From: Trifolium pratense
Taxonomy: Eukaryota > Streptophyta > Magnoliopsida > Fabales > Fabaceae
Length of the DNA: 64,000 nt
Assembly: GCF_020283565.1 (NCBI RefSeq)
Contig: NC_060065.1
Location: 39,110,409-39,174,408, forward strand
Reading direction: 5' to 3'
Below are positions 10,277 through 21,450 of this stretch, piece after piece (the stretch's first letter is position 1; each line of letters begins with the position of its first letter). Both the position numbers and the translations under genes were made by a program. Under the pieces are notes generated by a model. It searched no databases. It saw nothing but the letters and a program-made list of their open reading frames with translations, and was not told the DNA's origin.

Positions 10277-11200
10277 TAGCAAGAGTGACACTTGTCTTGA
10301 ACTTCAAAGAAGCTGTAAGAATGAGTCATATACACTCTTATGAAAATTTAGCAGATCCTTTGACGAAAAGAATAACTAAAGAGGAAGTCCATAAAACATC
10401 TAAAAAGATGGGACTAAATACTAATGTCTATATGAATTTCTCATGATGGAAACCCAACCTAAAAGATTGGAGATCCAAGAATTAGGTTCAATGGATAATA
10501 ACAAGTCGTGTGGAGTTAATGATGACCATGCAAGTAAAAATAAGAAAACCATGATTCATGAAAGCGAAAGGATGAGATAATAAAACTCTTAATGAGATCT
10601 ATAATTTGTATGAATGGAGCACCGAGCTTCAGGAGTACTCTTGATAAACTCACCTATATGAATGTGGAACTGAGGTCAGTTCCTATGGAATTTAGAGGCG
10701 AATTCCTAGAACGTTCATGAAACTGGGATACACATGCAGGGTCATTAAAGCACGGACTATAAAGATACACCTTAAGAAAAGATTGTGTGCGGGTTTGAGA
10801 AAACTCTGAGATAGAGTTCAAGACAAGTGTCACTCTTGCTAAGTCAGACTCTTACTTGCTATGTAAATGTTTAATTAAGTCATAGACATCTTTGCTTATG
10901 CACAATCTTATAGAAGCGTCCTACGATATTTTGAAATTTTCTTTTAAATTCAAGTGGGAGATTGTTGGAACAAAGTTCACATTGATGTGTGAATTGAAAA
11001 TAAAATTTTTGAGTCTCGTACTAGAGAATACTAGCATGTGTAACATACTAGTGTGTATTTAGGAAAAATAAATAAATAAAATGTAACATTCTAGCATTAT
11101 ATTGTGATTTATTTTTCATCAATTTGTAACTATTAATTTATGGGAGAATAACTCTAATTCATATATGCATATACATCGCTGCCCTTAAGAAAGGGACGAC
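10277..11200 (+). mobile_element. Copia retrotransposon 3' fragment with LTR start
   Basis: The end of the polyprotein (10312-10444) is followed by about 500 bp of non-coding sequence, then a purine tract AAGTGGGAGA directly before TGTTGGAAC at 10963. That is the standard polypurine tract and 3' LTR start of copia elements. The LTR end is not clear and is placed only roughly. The 5' part of the element is missing. Confidence 0.7.
10312..10444 (+). pseudogene. Copia polyprotein C-terminus (RNase H end)
   Basis: One frame reads VRMSHIHSYENLADPLTKR and continues to NTNVYMNFS before a TGA at 10442-10444. The ENLADPLTK phrase is the conserved end of the copia RNase H domain. Only about 44 codons remain. 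Confidence 0.85.
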
Positions 11201-12091
11201 AAGCTTCTCAAAGAAAATGATGCATATCATATTCCAATGTAAAAAAAAATTCATTGTTTTAAAAATATATATACGGACATACCCATATCTTAATTGTTTT
11301 TTAAATATTGTACCATGTACCAGTACCGGTACCGGATACCGGTACCATAACTGTGGAATATTCCTCTAGGCATACTAGTTCGTGGAAATTTCGGTGTCTT
11401 TTCTTCTACAAAAATTGCGATTGAAAGACTCACTCACAAAATCCAATATTGACTGAATCAAATTTATCTCTCATACTTATCAAAGTCATCTTGGATCTTT
11501 TGTATCTGTCACTTGATTCTGGACTAGCTACTTTCGTGTGGAGACAATATGGTCAATTTATTTTCGTTTTTCTTTATTTTTTTAAAAATAGTTTGACGTT
11601 AAACTCACGGTATATTGTAAATGTTGGAGAAATGAAATTTTTTAAATTTAAACTTGAAATTAAACCCTACGGCACCAAAATGACAAGGATCAAAAGAGAA
11701 CAATTCTAATCTTGTATGATATATATCCCCTTTTTTCAAGGATCACAACGTCATTAGGTTGCAGGTGCCGCGAGAAAATTAAAAAGTATGTGAACCAAAA
11801 ATTAAAAATATGTGAATTTGTGTTACACAGATGGGGGGAATATCGTTCTCTCATAATAATGTTTTGTTCGTAGTGTATGGAAAGGAATTTCAAAGAGAAT
11901 CCAAAATGTCATTTTTTTTTTTATCAAATAGTCTAGTGATCGTCGGATTCACATATTTTTTTAATATAAAAATTAAAAATTGGTTCGAAGTCAGGCATCT
12001 GTATATCAATATTCTTACGGCCATCAAGTTAATTGTAGTTATAGGACAAAGATGGCAATTTCAAAAGAAAACTATTGCACTCGATCTTCTT
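11201..12091. other. Intergenic, nothing recognised
   Basis: The region is AT-rich with short open frames on both strands that look random. A nearly palindromic GTACCGGTACCGGATACCGG lies near 11322-11345. Confidence 0.4.
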
Positions 12092-12327
12092 TGTTAGAAA
12101 TAAACTTCTAGAGTTACAGAATAGAGATAAAGAATATGAAAATTTTGTATTATTCTCTTCACATATGTGTGTCTTTACATTATAACATGAGTCATATTTA
12201 TAAGAGACAAATAAACAAGTGAAAGATCAAAAGTAATTAAAGGCCACCCAAGCAGTCACTCACTAATGGGAGTTATAAGATATAGAACAACAACGATGGA
12301 CATGCAACAACTTAATTATTCATAACA
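12092..12327 (-). repeat. Copia 3' LTR
   Basis: On the minus strand the block starts TGTTATGAAT and ends TTTCTAACA, giving TG...CA ends with the inverted pair TGTTA/TAACA. Immediately upstream (minus) is CAAGGATGAG, a degraded copy of the AAGGGGGAG-type polypurine tract. Its length is 236 bp. It belongs with the coding remnant to its right. Confidence 0.75.
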
Positions 12328-13150
12328 CTCATCCTTGAATGTTCATCGAGGATATGCCTTATTAAAACCTTATTAGAAAAAATCTCTACGGGAAAAAACT
12401 CTAATGAAGGAAATAGAGTACAACATCATTTTACATATATTTATTTCTCCCCCTCAACCATACAATGATCTCTATGAAAAAATATGCTAGATTATCACAT
12501 AAACGAATTTGCTGAATGCTTATATCAAGATTCCTCAGAAGATCATGAGTGAAAAAGAATTTAGGAGAAATATGTTGTTCGATCTCTTTCGATGTAGCCC
12601 TCTTTCAACTGAACAATGCATGCAATATTATCTCATGCAATGCTAAGAGTTATGTATAATCTGATGATGTTGCTGTTGTGGTTTGTTTCACAGATCTCCA
12701 CGAAATGGTTGTATCTCCACATGTAAATGAGTAACCTGCTTGTGATCTACCATTATGAGGATTCGACAAACCTACATCTGCATAACCTGTTAATTCTAAT
12801 TTTGGTAGTTTTGAATAAAACAAACTCATATCCATTGTACCTCTAAGGTAACAAAGTATATGCTTATCTCCGTGTCTTCGTGTAGGTGAAGAATTATATC
12901 TTGCTAATAGATTGACAGAAAATGAAATATCAGGACGTGTATAATTAACAAGGTAAATTAGTGCTCCAATTACACTTAGATAAGATACTTCAGGATCAAG
13001 TATTTTCTTCATCCTCTTCTCGAGGTCTGAAAGGATCTTTCTTCACATATAGTGATCGGACAATCATTGGAGTAGACAATAAATGAGATTTGTCCATGTA
13101 GAAACGTTTTAACACTTTTGCAATATATGCTTCTTGATGCACAAAAAAAT
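12328..13150 (-). pseudogene. Copia reverse transcriptase / RNase H remnant
   Basis: On the minus strand, 13140-13000 reads FYMDKSHLLSTPMIV and KKDPFRPREEDEE. After a frameshift, 13012-12650 reads YLSVIGALIYLVNYTRPDIS, LARYNSSPTRRHGDKHIL, CYLRGTMDMSLFYS and TTISWRSVKQ. These are the connection and RNase H regions of copia polyproteins. A deletion follows, and 12600-12500 reads HISPKFFFTHDL and IQQIR, close to the C-terminus. Frameshifts, stops and the internal deletion make it non-functional. Confidence 0.88.
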
Positions 13151-13159
13151 CTATTATTC

Positions 13160-13860
13160 AAATGCTCAATTTGTAATCCAAGACATAATTTGATCTTTCC
13201 CAGTCCTTCATCTCAAACTCTTTCCCAATTTGCTGATGATATATACTATTATTGGAATATTTTGTTGACTATTAAAAATGTGTTGAGGAGCTTTGAACTT
13301 GATTCTGGTTTGAAGGACAATTTTTACAAGAGCAAAATTTATGGAATTACTTGGATGATAGCTTTTTATCCGCGACATCATCATTTTTTCACTGTGGTGT
13401 GGATTCTTTACCTTTTCGTTTTTTAGGAATCCCGATTTGGGATAATCCAAGAAGAAAAATAACTCGGCAACCTTTTGTGGATTCTATGAGGAAGCGTCTT
13501 TGTAGTTGGAATGGTCGCAATTTATCCATAGTGGGGAGAGTTACTCTTATTAACTCGGTTCTATCTAGCTTGCCTTTATATTTTTTCTCTTTTTATAAGG
13601 CGCCGGTTTGTGTGTTAATATTTAATAGACTTGGTGAGTATTTGAAGAATGTTTTTTGTGGGGTGAAGGAGTGAAGAGTAAGAAGTTGTGTTGGGTAAGC
13701 TGGAAAATAATTTGCTTGCAAAAAGAAAAATGAGGTTTGGAAATTAAAAATTTAGAGTTATCCAATTTAGCATTATTGATTAAATGGAAGTGGAGGTGTT
13801 TGACCGAACCAACAACCCCGTGGTTTGATTTATTACGATTTTAGATATGATTCCTTTGTT
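13160..13860 (+). pseudogene. LINE reverse transcriptase remnant
   Basis: The plus strand reads SQFADDIYYY and SGLKDNFYKSKIYGI (13200-13345). After a one-base frame change come DSLPFRFLGIP, MRKRLCSWNGRNLSIVGRVT and SSLPLYFFSFYKAP (13351-13620). Then CWVSWKIICLQKEK and ALLIKWKWRCLTEP run to about 13850. This is the back half of a plant LINE reverse transcriptase, including the FADD catalytic motif, from a subfamily different from the 1-3743 copy. It is interrupted by the LTR at 13917. Confidence 0.85.
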
Positions 13861-13916
13861 TTCTAATTTTTTTTATTGGAGAAGGTTATATGCGGCATGG
13901 TTTGGCTTCATTATGA

Positions 13917-14995
13917 TGTCGTTGAAGGTGTGAAAACACAAGAAGGAGAGTTTAATTGTGTTTTAAGACAAACTAAAACTTTTTCAAGTTTAAGCTTAAC
14001 AGCAGCGGATAAACACAAAACAAACGCAAGTGTAAAGAGGTCAGAGGAGAGAAGACGAACACAAGCAATTTTATACTGGTTCCTCTCACAAAACGAGAGT
14101 AGTCCAGTCCCCTTGCACTTCCAAAGGATTTCCACTATAATCACACAAGCAAGAGACTTCTCAATCTAAGGAATAAATAAAGATTGTTGTGATAATATAA
14201 AACACTAATGAAACCTTAGAGCTAAAATACAATGAGTTGATATAGACTTCAAAGTATTTTTGATGTGAATGAAATTCAAAGGTTTAGAGCTAAGTGCTTG
14301 TAGTATCAAAATGTGTGTGCAATGGATAGAAAACATATTCATCAATGATCTTCACGATGGAGTGTTGTTTTTATAGTTGTATAGCACGCTCCATGCATAG
14401 ATGATCGTTGTGCAAAGACGTTGTAGCCAGCTGAATTGGACTGAGCAGTGAAAGTGACTTATCATACCAAAGAGGTAATGAGTTTACCATACTTTGTGTC
14501 TTAGGAAGAAGTTTATACCAAATAGGGAAACTATCACAGTTTGACTTCCACACTCCTCCAAACTTGGAATAATGTTGATAAGCTTGATTGTCCTTTTAAG
14601 ATTCCTCATGCCAAAATAGAGAAAGATCCTTTTGACTTACTCCCAACGTTCTCTGAAATTTCTGGCATGATTGATACTTATCAACTCCATATGCACTGAC
14701 CAGCTTCTGATAGCTTCTTGCCTCTGAAGGTCAGATACTTCTGACTAAAGCTTGCCTCTGATAGCTTCTTGCTTCAATGTCTTCTGATGGGCAAGAGCCT
14801 CTTGTTCATCTTTGCTTTTGAATCCGTTCGGAACTTGTTTCATTACTCAAGAACTTAGGAATATCAGAATTTGCTTATAAGATCCTGCATACTTGGATTA
14901 AACGTCAGTACTACCAATTGCACATTTTAATACTTATTGTTATCATCAAAACTTATAATTTTACTTAAGGCTTTAGAGCCAATTTTGTTCCAACA
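13917..14995 (-). repeat. Probable solo LTR of a legume LTR retrotransposon
   Basis: The plus-strand block begins TGTCGTTGAAGGTGTG and ends TTTTGTTCCAACA. On the minus strand it therefore starts TGTTGGAACAAAATTGGC and ends in CA, as LTRs do. Its length is about 1079 bp. No polypurine tract, primer site or coding region adjoins it, so it is either solo or an isolated fragment. I could not find a convincing 5-bp target duplication. 14700-14810 contains internal repeats of a TTCTGATAGCTTCTTGCCTC phrase. LINE sequence lies on its left side. Confidence 0.6.
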
Positions 14996-15665
14996 GCCGT
15001 GATTTATGGAAGGTGGTTTGACTTCATATTAGTGCAATTGAATGTCAACGTGTTTTGTCCTTTCATAATACACTTGATGATTTTCTAGATGAATGACACT
15101 GACTATCATAATGTATCTTCACACACCCTTGACTAATCTCCGACTCCTCCAATCATACCTTAATCCCCAGCAATCACACCCTTGACTAATATTATGTCTA
15201 GAGGAGCTATCGCTAATGTATCAAGTCCAATTGTATTTATGTTTATGTTAACACAATTATGGATTTATATATTAGAAGTTGTTGTTCATGATATTGTATT
15301 ATATATATGTTCTAAGCTCATTGCAGAGAATTTAATTTATATATATTGAGTAAGAAGAGACATATTTTAACTAAAATCGACTAAATCAAATTTTTTTTTT
15401 TTGGATAAACTAAATGAAAAGTCGAATATAACATCATTGCTATAATATTCAATAACATTTATTATATATATTTTTTCTTACATTACAACTAACAATCGAT
15501 CAGAAATAAGCCGTACATTGCATGCATTACACACTATATATGTTACAAGTAGGAAAGTACACATAAGACTTTTGATATGGTCTATTTTTTGAAATCATAA
15601 TCATAACAATCATCATTGATAAACCATATTTAAAAATCCTTTATTTTGATATTATTTAACAAAAG
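14996..15665. other. Intergenic, nothing recognised
   Basis: The sequence after the LTR may be the displaced remainder of the LINE, but no conserved motif is readable. Toward 15600 it becomes the 3' flank of the protease gene. Confidence 0.35.
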
Positions 15666-16934
15666 TTAATTTTTGGAACAATCAGTTGGAGCAAAAGAAA
15701 CTTTTTTTCCTTTGAGATCGTACTCTACTATAAAATCAATTTGAGCTCTATTTCCAAAGATGAAAGTCTGGTCGTCTGGTATGACCGATAAGCAAAAAAA
15801 GTTGTTGGTGAAGGCAACAAATAAGTACTCAGGTTTGAGGGTAACGTCAGCTCCCGTAAAATGAAACACAAACTCCGGGAATTTCGTTTGATCTCCGGAG
15901 GTGAAACAAAAGTTATATCCGGATGGAGGATTTTGTACTTCCTCAACACCAATAACTTCCTTAACAGAAGCTACCAAATTATTGTAAAAACTTGTTTCAA
16001 GAAATGTAAGTGTTGTCCCCGAATCAATGATTATGTTTCCATCAGTTGTATGAATCGTCTTTTGTCCAACAGTGATGCCTTCGAGATTGAGATAGTAAAA
16101 ACTAGGCTGAGAAGATTTGAGTATGAGGGGAGTAGACACAACACCATTGCCATTTATATTTGCTTCATCCCCAAATTTCAATTTACTAGTTGTGTTAGGA
16201 GCCAAACAATAGGAGAATTTGTGACCAATAGAATCACCTAGTTGTGAAACTAGTGACAATGGTCCTGCTCCTAGACCAACAAGACCTGTGGCTTTACGAC
16301 TTCTTTTGAATGTGACATCATTATTGTGTCCACAACCAAAAATTGATTTAGGAAATGTAACATCTTTTTGACCAAAGTTAATAGAATCGGTACCCAATTC
16401 ACCAATGGTGTAAGAGTTATCACCATAAACATATAAGTACTCACACTTATTTGGATTTTCACATCTATGTTGGCCTTGTGGGAGTAATGAACAAGGTTTT
16501 GAGTCACATGACAAACCTATGAATGTGGAAGATTTGCTTGGATCATAATAGGGAGTGTCTTGTTGGAAACATTGTTTACAAGGGGAACATTGTACCCAAA
16601 TAAGATCACTCCCCGTGTCTGCAACCGCAAACCGTTCGATAGGTGGTGTGCCTATATAGATTTTCATGAGGTAATCACCACCATTTGGAATTACAATTGA
16701 TTCAGGAGATTCGTTAATCTCGTTATTTTGAGAAAGGGTAACTCGTTTTGATCGTGAAATAGAGCGCAAGGCCGCGTTTGTGATTAACTCCGATGGAGTT
16801 AGGGAAGAGTTGTAAAAGGGTGACAATGGTGAATCATGATGAATAAGTTCGATGCTGAAGCTTTTAGTGGCTTCAACAAAGGATGGAGTATAAAGAGAAT
16901 TGAGGGCTAAAAATAAAAATATAAAAGCATGCAT
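15666..16934 (-). CDS. Nepenthesin-like (CDR1-type) secreted aspartic protease, paralogue 1
   Basis: This is an intronless frame of 422 codons. The ATG at 16932-16934 is chosen; the frame stays open six codons further but has no upstream ATG. Residues 1-22 (MHAFIFLFLALNSLYTPSFVEA) form a signal peptide. A prodomain (IELIHHDSPLSPFYN) follows, then the A1 pepsin fold: catalytic DTGSD with Asp at about 106, a cysteine-rich nepenthesin-type insert (QCSPCKQC, then further Cys), flap Tyr about 170 (YGDNSYT), and the second catalytic DSGTT with Asp at about 304. Length and order are normal for plant atypical aspartic proteases, which act in the apoplast or vacuole; CDR1 in Arabidopsis acts in defence signalling. 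The peptide substrate cannot be read from sequence. A TATA box lies at 17016-17023. The paralogue at 34554 points the opposite way. Confidence 0.95.
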   Translation of the reverse strand: MHAFIFLFLALNSLYTPSFVEATKSFSIELIHHDSPLSPFYNSSLTPSELITNAALRSISRSKRVTLSQNNEINESPESIVIPNGGDYLMKIYIGTPPIERFAVADTGSDLIWVQCSPCKQCFQQDTPYYDPSKSSTFIGLSCDSKPCSLLPQGQHRCENPNKCEYLYVYGDNSYTIGELGTDSINFGQKDVTFPKSIFGCGHNNDVTFKRSRKATGLVGLGAGPLSLVSQLGDSIGHKFSYCLAPNTTSKLKFGDEANINGNGVVSTPLILKSSQPSFYYLNLEGITVGQKTIHTTDGNIIIDSGTTLTFLETSFYNNLVASVKEVIGVEEVQNPPSGYNFCFTSGDQTKFPEFVFHFTGADVTLKPEYLFVAFTNNFFCLSVIPDDQTFIFGNRAQIDFIVEYDLKGKKVSFAPTDCSKN

Positions 16935-17015
16935 ATTTGAGAAGTGTATCAAAGGATATTGCTAGTGTGCAATGTTGTGGAGAAAGGAATGAATGACTTG
17001 TGGTCATAGAGCTTC

Positions 17016-17023
17016 TATTTATA
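17016..17023 (-). promoter_or_regulatory. TATA box of protease paralogue 1
   Basis: TATAAATA on the minus strand lies 82 bp upstream of the chosen ATG, giving an expected 5' UTR of roughly 50 nt. A MITE begins only 42 bp further upstream. Confidence 0.7.
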
Positions 17024-17064
17024 GATTTTTTAGTTCGGATTAATAAGACTTTTCTAATGTGAAT

Positions 17065-17968
17065 GGGCCCGTTTGGTGCACAGGATAAGAGACAAGATAG
17101 GATAACTGTATCATATCCTGCCGCAATCCACTGTTTGGTGATACATCAGGATATGATAAGTTAATCCTGAAGCTTATCTTATCTTGTCTCTCTAGTTATA
17201 ATTCTTATCCTAAATTTGAGCTGGGTTACCAGCAGGATAGGATAAGAAGAAACAAAAATTACTGATTTATTTTATAAAATATATTTAAAATACATAAAAT
17301 AAAATTAATAAAATATAAATAATTAAATAATTAATTTTTAAATATATATGTGATTTTCTCACAGGGGTAATTTTGTAATTTATATATTCTAAAAAATCAA
17401 AATTTTACTAAAATTACAATATTTTAAAGTAAAATGATTATTAAAAAATTGACAAATAGGGATATTAATTTAAATTTTATAAAAAATTAAATATAATTCT
17501 TTTGCAATAATAGTTTTATTATTTACGTATGAGATATATCATATATTTATTTGGCTTATCTAACATGTATATATTATTGAGTTATTTATTTGATCATGAT
17601 TCATATAAAAAATTAAACTTGATTATTTTCTCATGATTTTTATTTTAAATTATATAAAGTTATTTGATTACTTATTTATATTTTTTATTTATAAAATTCA
17701 AAGTATTACAAAATAATTTTAAAAAAATAACAATTGTTTTACAAGAGTAATTTTGTCAATTAAATATGTTATATATCTTATCATATTATTATGAGCAAGT
17801 ATGTATTAAAAACAAAATATAATAGTTATCATGTTTGTTATCCTGTGTGCACCAAACATAGGATATGATAACTGAGTATAATTGTTATCCTGCTGTTATC
17901 CTATCCTATCCTTATCCTGTTTTATATCATATCCTGTCACTATGCTATCCTGCGCACCAAACGGGCCC
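17065..17968. mobile_element. TIR element (MITE-like) with GGGCCCGTTTGGTGC ends
   Basis: The left end GGGCCCGTTTGGTGCACAGG and right end CCTGCGCACCAAACGGGCCC are inverted repeats with one mismatch over about 20 bp. Subterminal regions are dense in ATCCTG/CAGGAT motifs on both sides, with an extra internal palindrome (AGAGACAAGATA / TATCTTGTCTCT) near the left end. The 904-bp interior is AT-rich and non-coding. Flanking 3-bp or 8-bp duplications are not obvious, so hAT versus PIF/Harbinger is left open. Confidence 0.8.
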
Positions 17969-19466
17969 TTAATTTCTTCGCTAACACTATAATGCTACAA
18001 GCAAGTCACGTTTTAATGACTTTAAAAAATAAACATTTTTTATTCTTGATAAAAAACAATTTATATTAAATCTTTTTTAAGGATAATTGTGAAACAAAAA
18101 ATGTCTTTAATGGACCATTTTACTGATTAAGCCTTAAGGAAACTACTTGTAAAGACAGAAAATAAAGGATGGAGATGTCTACTAGTAATCTAAGAAAGTA
18201 AGATGATCGTTAAAAACCCTTTTTACCCTTAAGTCTAATTTTTTTTTGTTTTTGTTTGCTCCTTCAATTGGGGGTAAAATGGTATTATTTTGATGAAAGT
18301 TCTCTCATTCATCTAAGCCAAACTTTTGCGTTAATTGACCTGATTGCCCTTCACTAATTACACTAACATTTTTTTGGTTCAAGGGCAAGAGTTTGAGCAA
18401 TTTTGGAATTTCACATGATATCTACACACTGTCCAAAGCACTTTAATTTGAATTTTAACTCAAATCTCTCTCTTCATCAAAGAAAAAAAACGCAAATCTA
18501 TCTCTTATCTCTCTTTACAGTAAACATCTCTCTCTTTGTTCTCATTCTTCTCACTTCTCATTCTTCATCTCTTGCATAGCCAGATTTGTTATGGAGAAAG
18601 AAAACATGGCTGCGGGAGACGGTAGAAAAAAGATCCATGTACGAAGCGGTTACGTTTTCAAATTTTCGTATGCACTGGTATTTCTTCATTTTTTTCATTA
18701 TTTTTGTTTGTTTTTTGTTATAAAACTAAGTTTGTTTGATGATTTGTTGTTTCAATTTTTTCGTGCGTTATTTTGTGTTGAAGAAATCAAAGCTTTGTTC
18801 TACATGAGAGAAAGAAGAAGAAGAACTACATGGGTATTTGATTTTCTCTTATTAATTTGTTTTGTTTCTTTTCCGCGTTGGATTTACTCCTCTTTTAATT
18901 CTTTTAATTTTTTGTTGTTCTACTTCAGTTTTATATTTGCACATCATGTGTTTGATAAAATGTTGTTGTGAATTTTCGTAAACTTTATGTTGTTTTATTG
19001 CAATTTTATACATGCACACAATGTGTTTGACAAAATGTTCATTCTAGATATTTGATTTTTCTTTCTTTTTTATTGTTTAATTTTTCAATCAGAATTTAGA
19101 AAAGGGTTATCAAACATAATTTAGTTGTTGTTCTTCTTCTTTATTTATTTTATTTTTCTGTTTTGTTTATTCATTTTACTCATCACTTTCATTTTCTATA
19201 TGCACACCATGTGTTTGATTAAATGTTGTTGTGGCTTTCCATCAACATTAGAAGCTATGGTGCAAAAAGACAGTCCAAAAAGATGATTTTATTTTACCAT
19301 TTTAATTGTATATTTACCTAACCATTCATTCTATCTTTGGAAAAAAAATCTGCAAAATTGATTTTACCATTTTTCTTACCTACATCTTTAACTCAAATGT
19401 TACCTTTTAATGTTTAGTTATGTCCCTATATTGATTATAAGTATAGACACTGATATGGACACCGGA
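17969..19466. other. Intergenic; possible decayed gene start
   Basis: 18440-18590 is a CT-rich leader-like stretch followed by an ATG at 18591 opening MEKENMAAGDGRKKIHVRSG. It soon runs into low-complexity Phe/Leu codons, so any real exon is short. The phrase AGAAGAAGAACTACATGGGT (18825) recurs at 23207. It could be the 5' part of the decayed RPA-like locus, but I cannot show a continuous gene. Confidence 0.35.
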
Positions 19467-19833
19467 TTAAAATCTATGTTTTCACGCTTACAATCTTTCA
19501 TTGCCGTCGTTTACGGTAAAAAGGTCTGATTTTAAATCTTTTCGTAAGTTTTACGACGATTAAAATCTGTGTTTTCTAGGTATAACGCTTAAAATCTATG
19601 TTTTCACGCTTACAATCTTTCATTGTCGCCGTTTACGATAAAAAGGTCTGATTTTTCATCTTTTGGTATGTTTTATGACGATTAAAATCATATTTTTCTA
19701 GCCATAACGCTTCAAATATATGTTTTCAACCTTAAACGCTTAAAATCTTTCATCACTTTTGTCAAAGGTAAAAGGTATGATTTTTATACCATTAAAGCTT
19801 CCAATAAAATCCATCTTTTATACCTTTAATGCT
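19467..19833. repeat. Tandem repeat, about 122-bp unit, three copies
   Basis: Units start near 19467, 19589 and 19711 with TTAAAATCTATGTTTTCACG-like sequence. They share a CTTTCATTG...AAAAGGTCTGATTTT core. The third copy is more diverged. Confidence 0.75.
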
Positions 19834-20331
19834 TAAAATATACGATACTATAAAGAGTGTATGTGTATTTTTTGTTCTGCTATCAGTGCAGACATTGAAT
19901 GGTAGCTTTAGATCTATAGCATGTTAATTTATCTTTTGAGCAGTTCTAATTTATCTTTTGAGCTGAGTGTTGAGGAAACATATTTCTTTTAGTCATTGGC
20001 ATTCAAAGGAAAGAGAGAAGAAGGCTTGAACCTTCAACAAAATGTGATAAATTTCCATTTCTTCTTCCTTTTAGTCCTGTCTTTAACTCACTTTCCTTCC
20101 ATTTTTACTTATCTTCCTTTCAGATTAACGGGAAAATGGAAGGGAAAACAACCAACATCACTCTCTGGTAGCATCATCAACGCTAAAATTTCATTTTTTT
20201 TAGTTTACATGTCTGGATTATTTTATTGTACTGAATTAAGGTTGAACGGAGCAACTAGGGTTGATGATGTTAATCAACATGACATTCCTTACCCAATGCC
20301 TAAGTTTAAAGACTTTATTGAGATATCAATC

Positions 20332-20378
20332 GGAAAATGACGTGAAGATCTACTTTATGGAAAATGACGTGAAGATCT
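20332..20378 (+). repeat. 27-bp tandem duplication in the RPA-like pseudogene
   Basis: GGAAAATGACGTGAAGATCT occurs at 20332 and again at 20359, adding a second stop-containing copy of this part of the exon. Confidence 0.9.
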
Positions 20379-21310
20379 CCTGCAATTAGATACAATGATG
20401 TTTGTTAGGCTCTTAATATCTTATATACACATGTTTCTCATTTCAGGAAGGTGAATTTGATCCGCGCAAATACCCAGCTTAATTACCTTGACGACATGCG
20501 TGGAAGAGAATTAGCGTTGAAAGTTAAGATTCAATCAAAAGCTAAGATGGCTAATTTGTTGAATTATAGGGATGATCCAGAAATAATTCAACATATCAAA
20601 GACCAGATCAATAATGATGAGATTATTGTTTTTTATATGCAATCTACTCATCTAATTTCATATTTTTACAACTAAAAATTTAAACTTTGATCACTTTTTA
20701 GATTGAGAATTTCATCTCCACTATGCTTGATGCCTCCAATTACTAGACAGGTACAGTCTAATACATCAATGAAACATAAAAAAAATATAATTTACCAAAT
20801 TTTTAGTCATCCAGTTTTACTTTCATTTTGTTGTAAATGTAGTGTTCAAAGATGATTGATGATTCTGCTGCTGGAACAAGTACTGCAGAGGTACAAAGCT
20901 TTTTTTTTTATAATAAATCTAACACATATTCCACTTAATATGCATTATTATAACCATGGCAGACATTTATTCTAACCATCTAAGACATTGATGAGGTATT
21001 GATTTGTTATTTACCTAATTATATTCTACTATTCTACGTATCAAGAACTGTTAAGGTGATAAAACATTTTAATATTTGATAATTCCTCTTCTTTTTTTGT
21101 AGAGGTAACATAGCGGATGTTAAGATGTCAGAGTCTTTGGCTACAAAGTTTATGGAATTTTGCAAGGATAGGACTGACTCTTGCCCCATCATTGTCATCG
21201 TCAAGAATGGACGCTTGACACAAGCAGTTGGTAAGTGTCTAACGGCATAAAAAAAAAGTATCATAGTCGTTTCTCTGCATTGTAATATTTTTTCACCACT
21301 TTTTATTTGG

Positions 21311-21450
21311 ATATTTAGATAATTATCCTGTACAAGTATCAAATGCATGGAATGGTACAAGACTTCTTATCAATGAAGACATATTTAGATAATTATCCTG
21401 TACAAGTATCAAATGCATGGAATGGTACAAGACTTCTTATCAATGAAGAC
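21311..21450 (+). repeat. 70-bp exact tandem duplication covering a splice acceptor and exon
   Basis: 21311-21380 is repeated without change at 21381-21450. The unit contains the putative acceptor (ATATTTAG) and the exon coding VSNAWNGTRLLINED. The unit length is not a multiple of three. Confidence 0.95.

Noticed and set aside
13917..14995. Complete LTR retrotransposon at 14 kb
   Set aside because: Only one LTR-like block is present, with no PBS, PPT, coding region or clear target duplication.
12092..15000. One single retrotransposon covering 12-15 kb
   Set aside because: The pieces belong to a copia element (minus), a LINE (plus) and a separate LTR, in conflicting orientations.
16935..16952. 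Longer N-terminus for protease paralogue 1
   Set aside because: The frame is open six codons upstream but starts with TTG; the first ATG at 16934 gives a good signal peptide.
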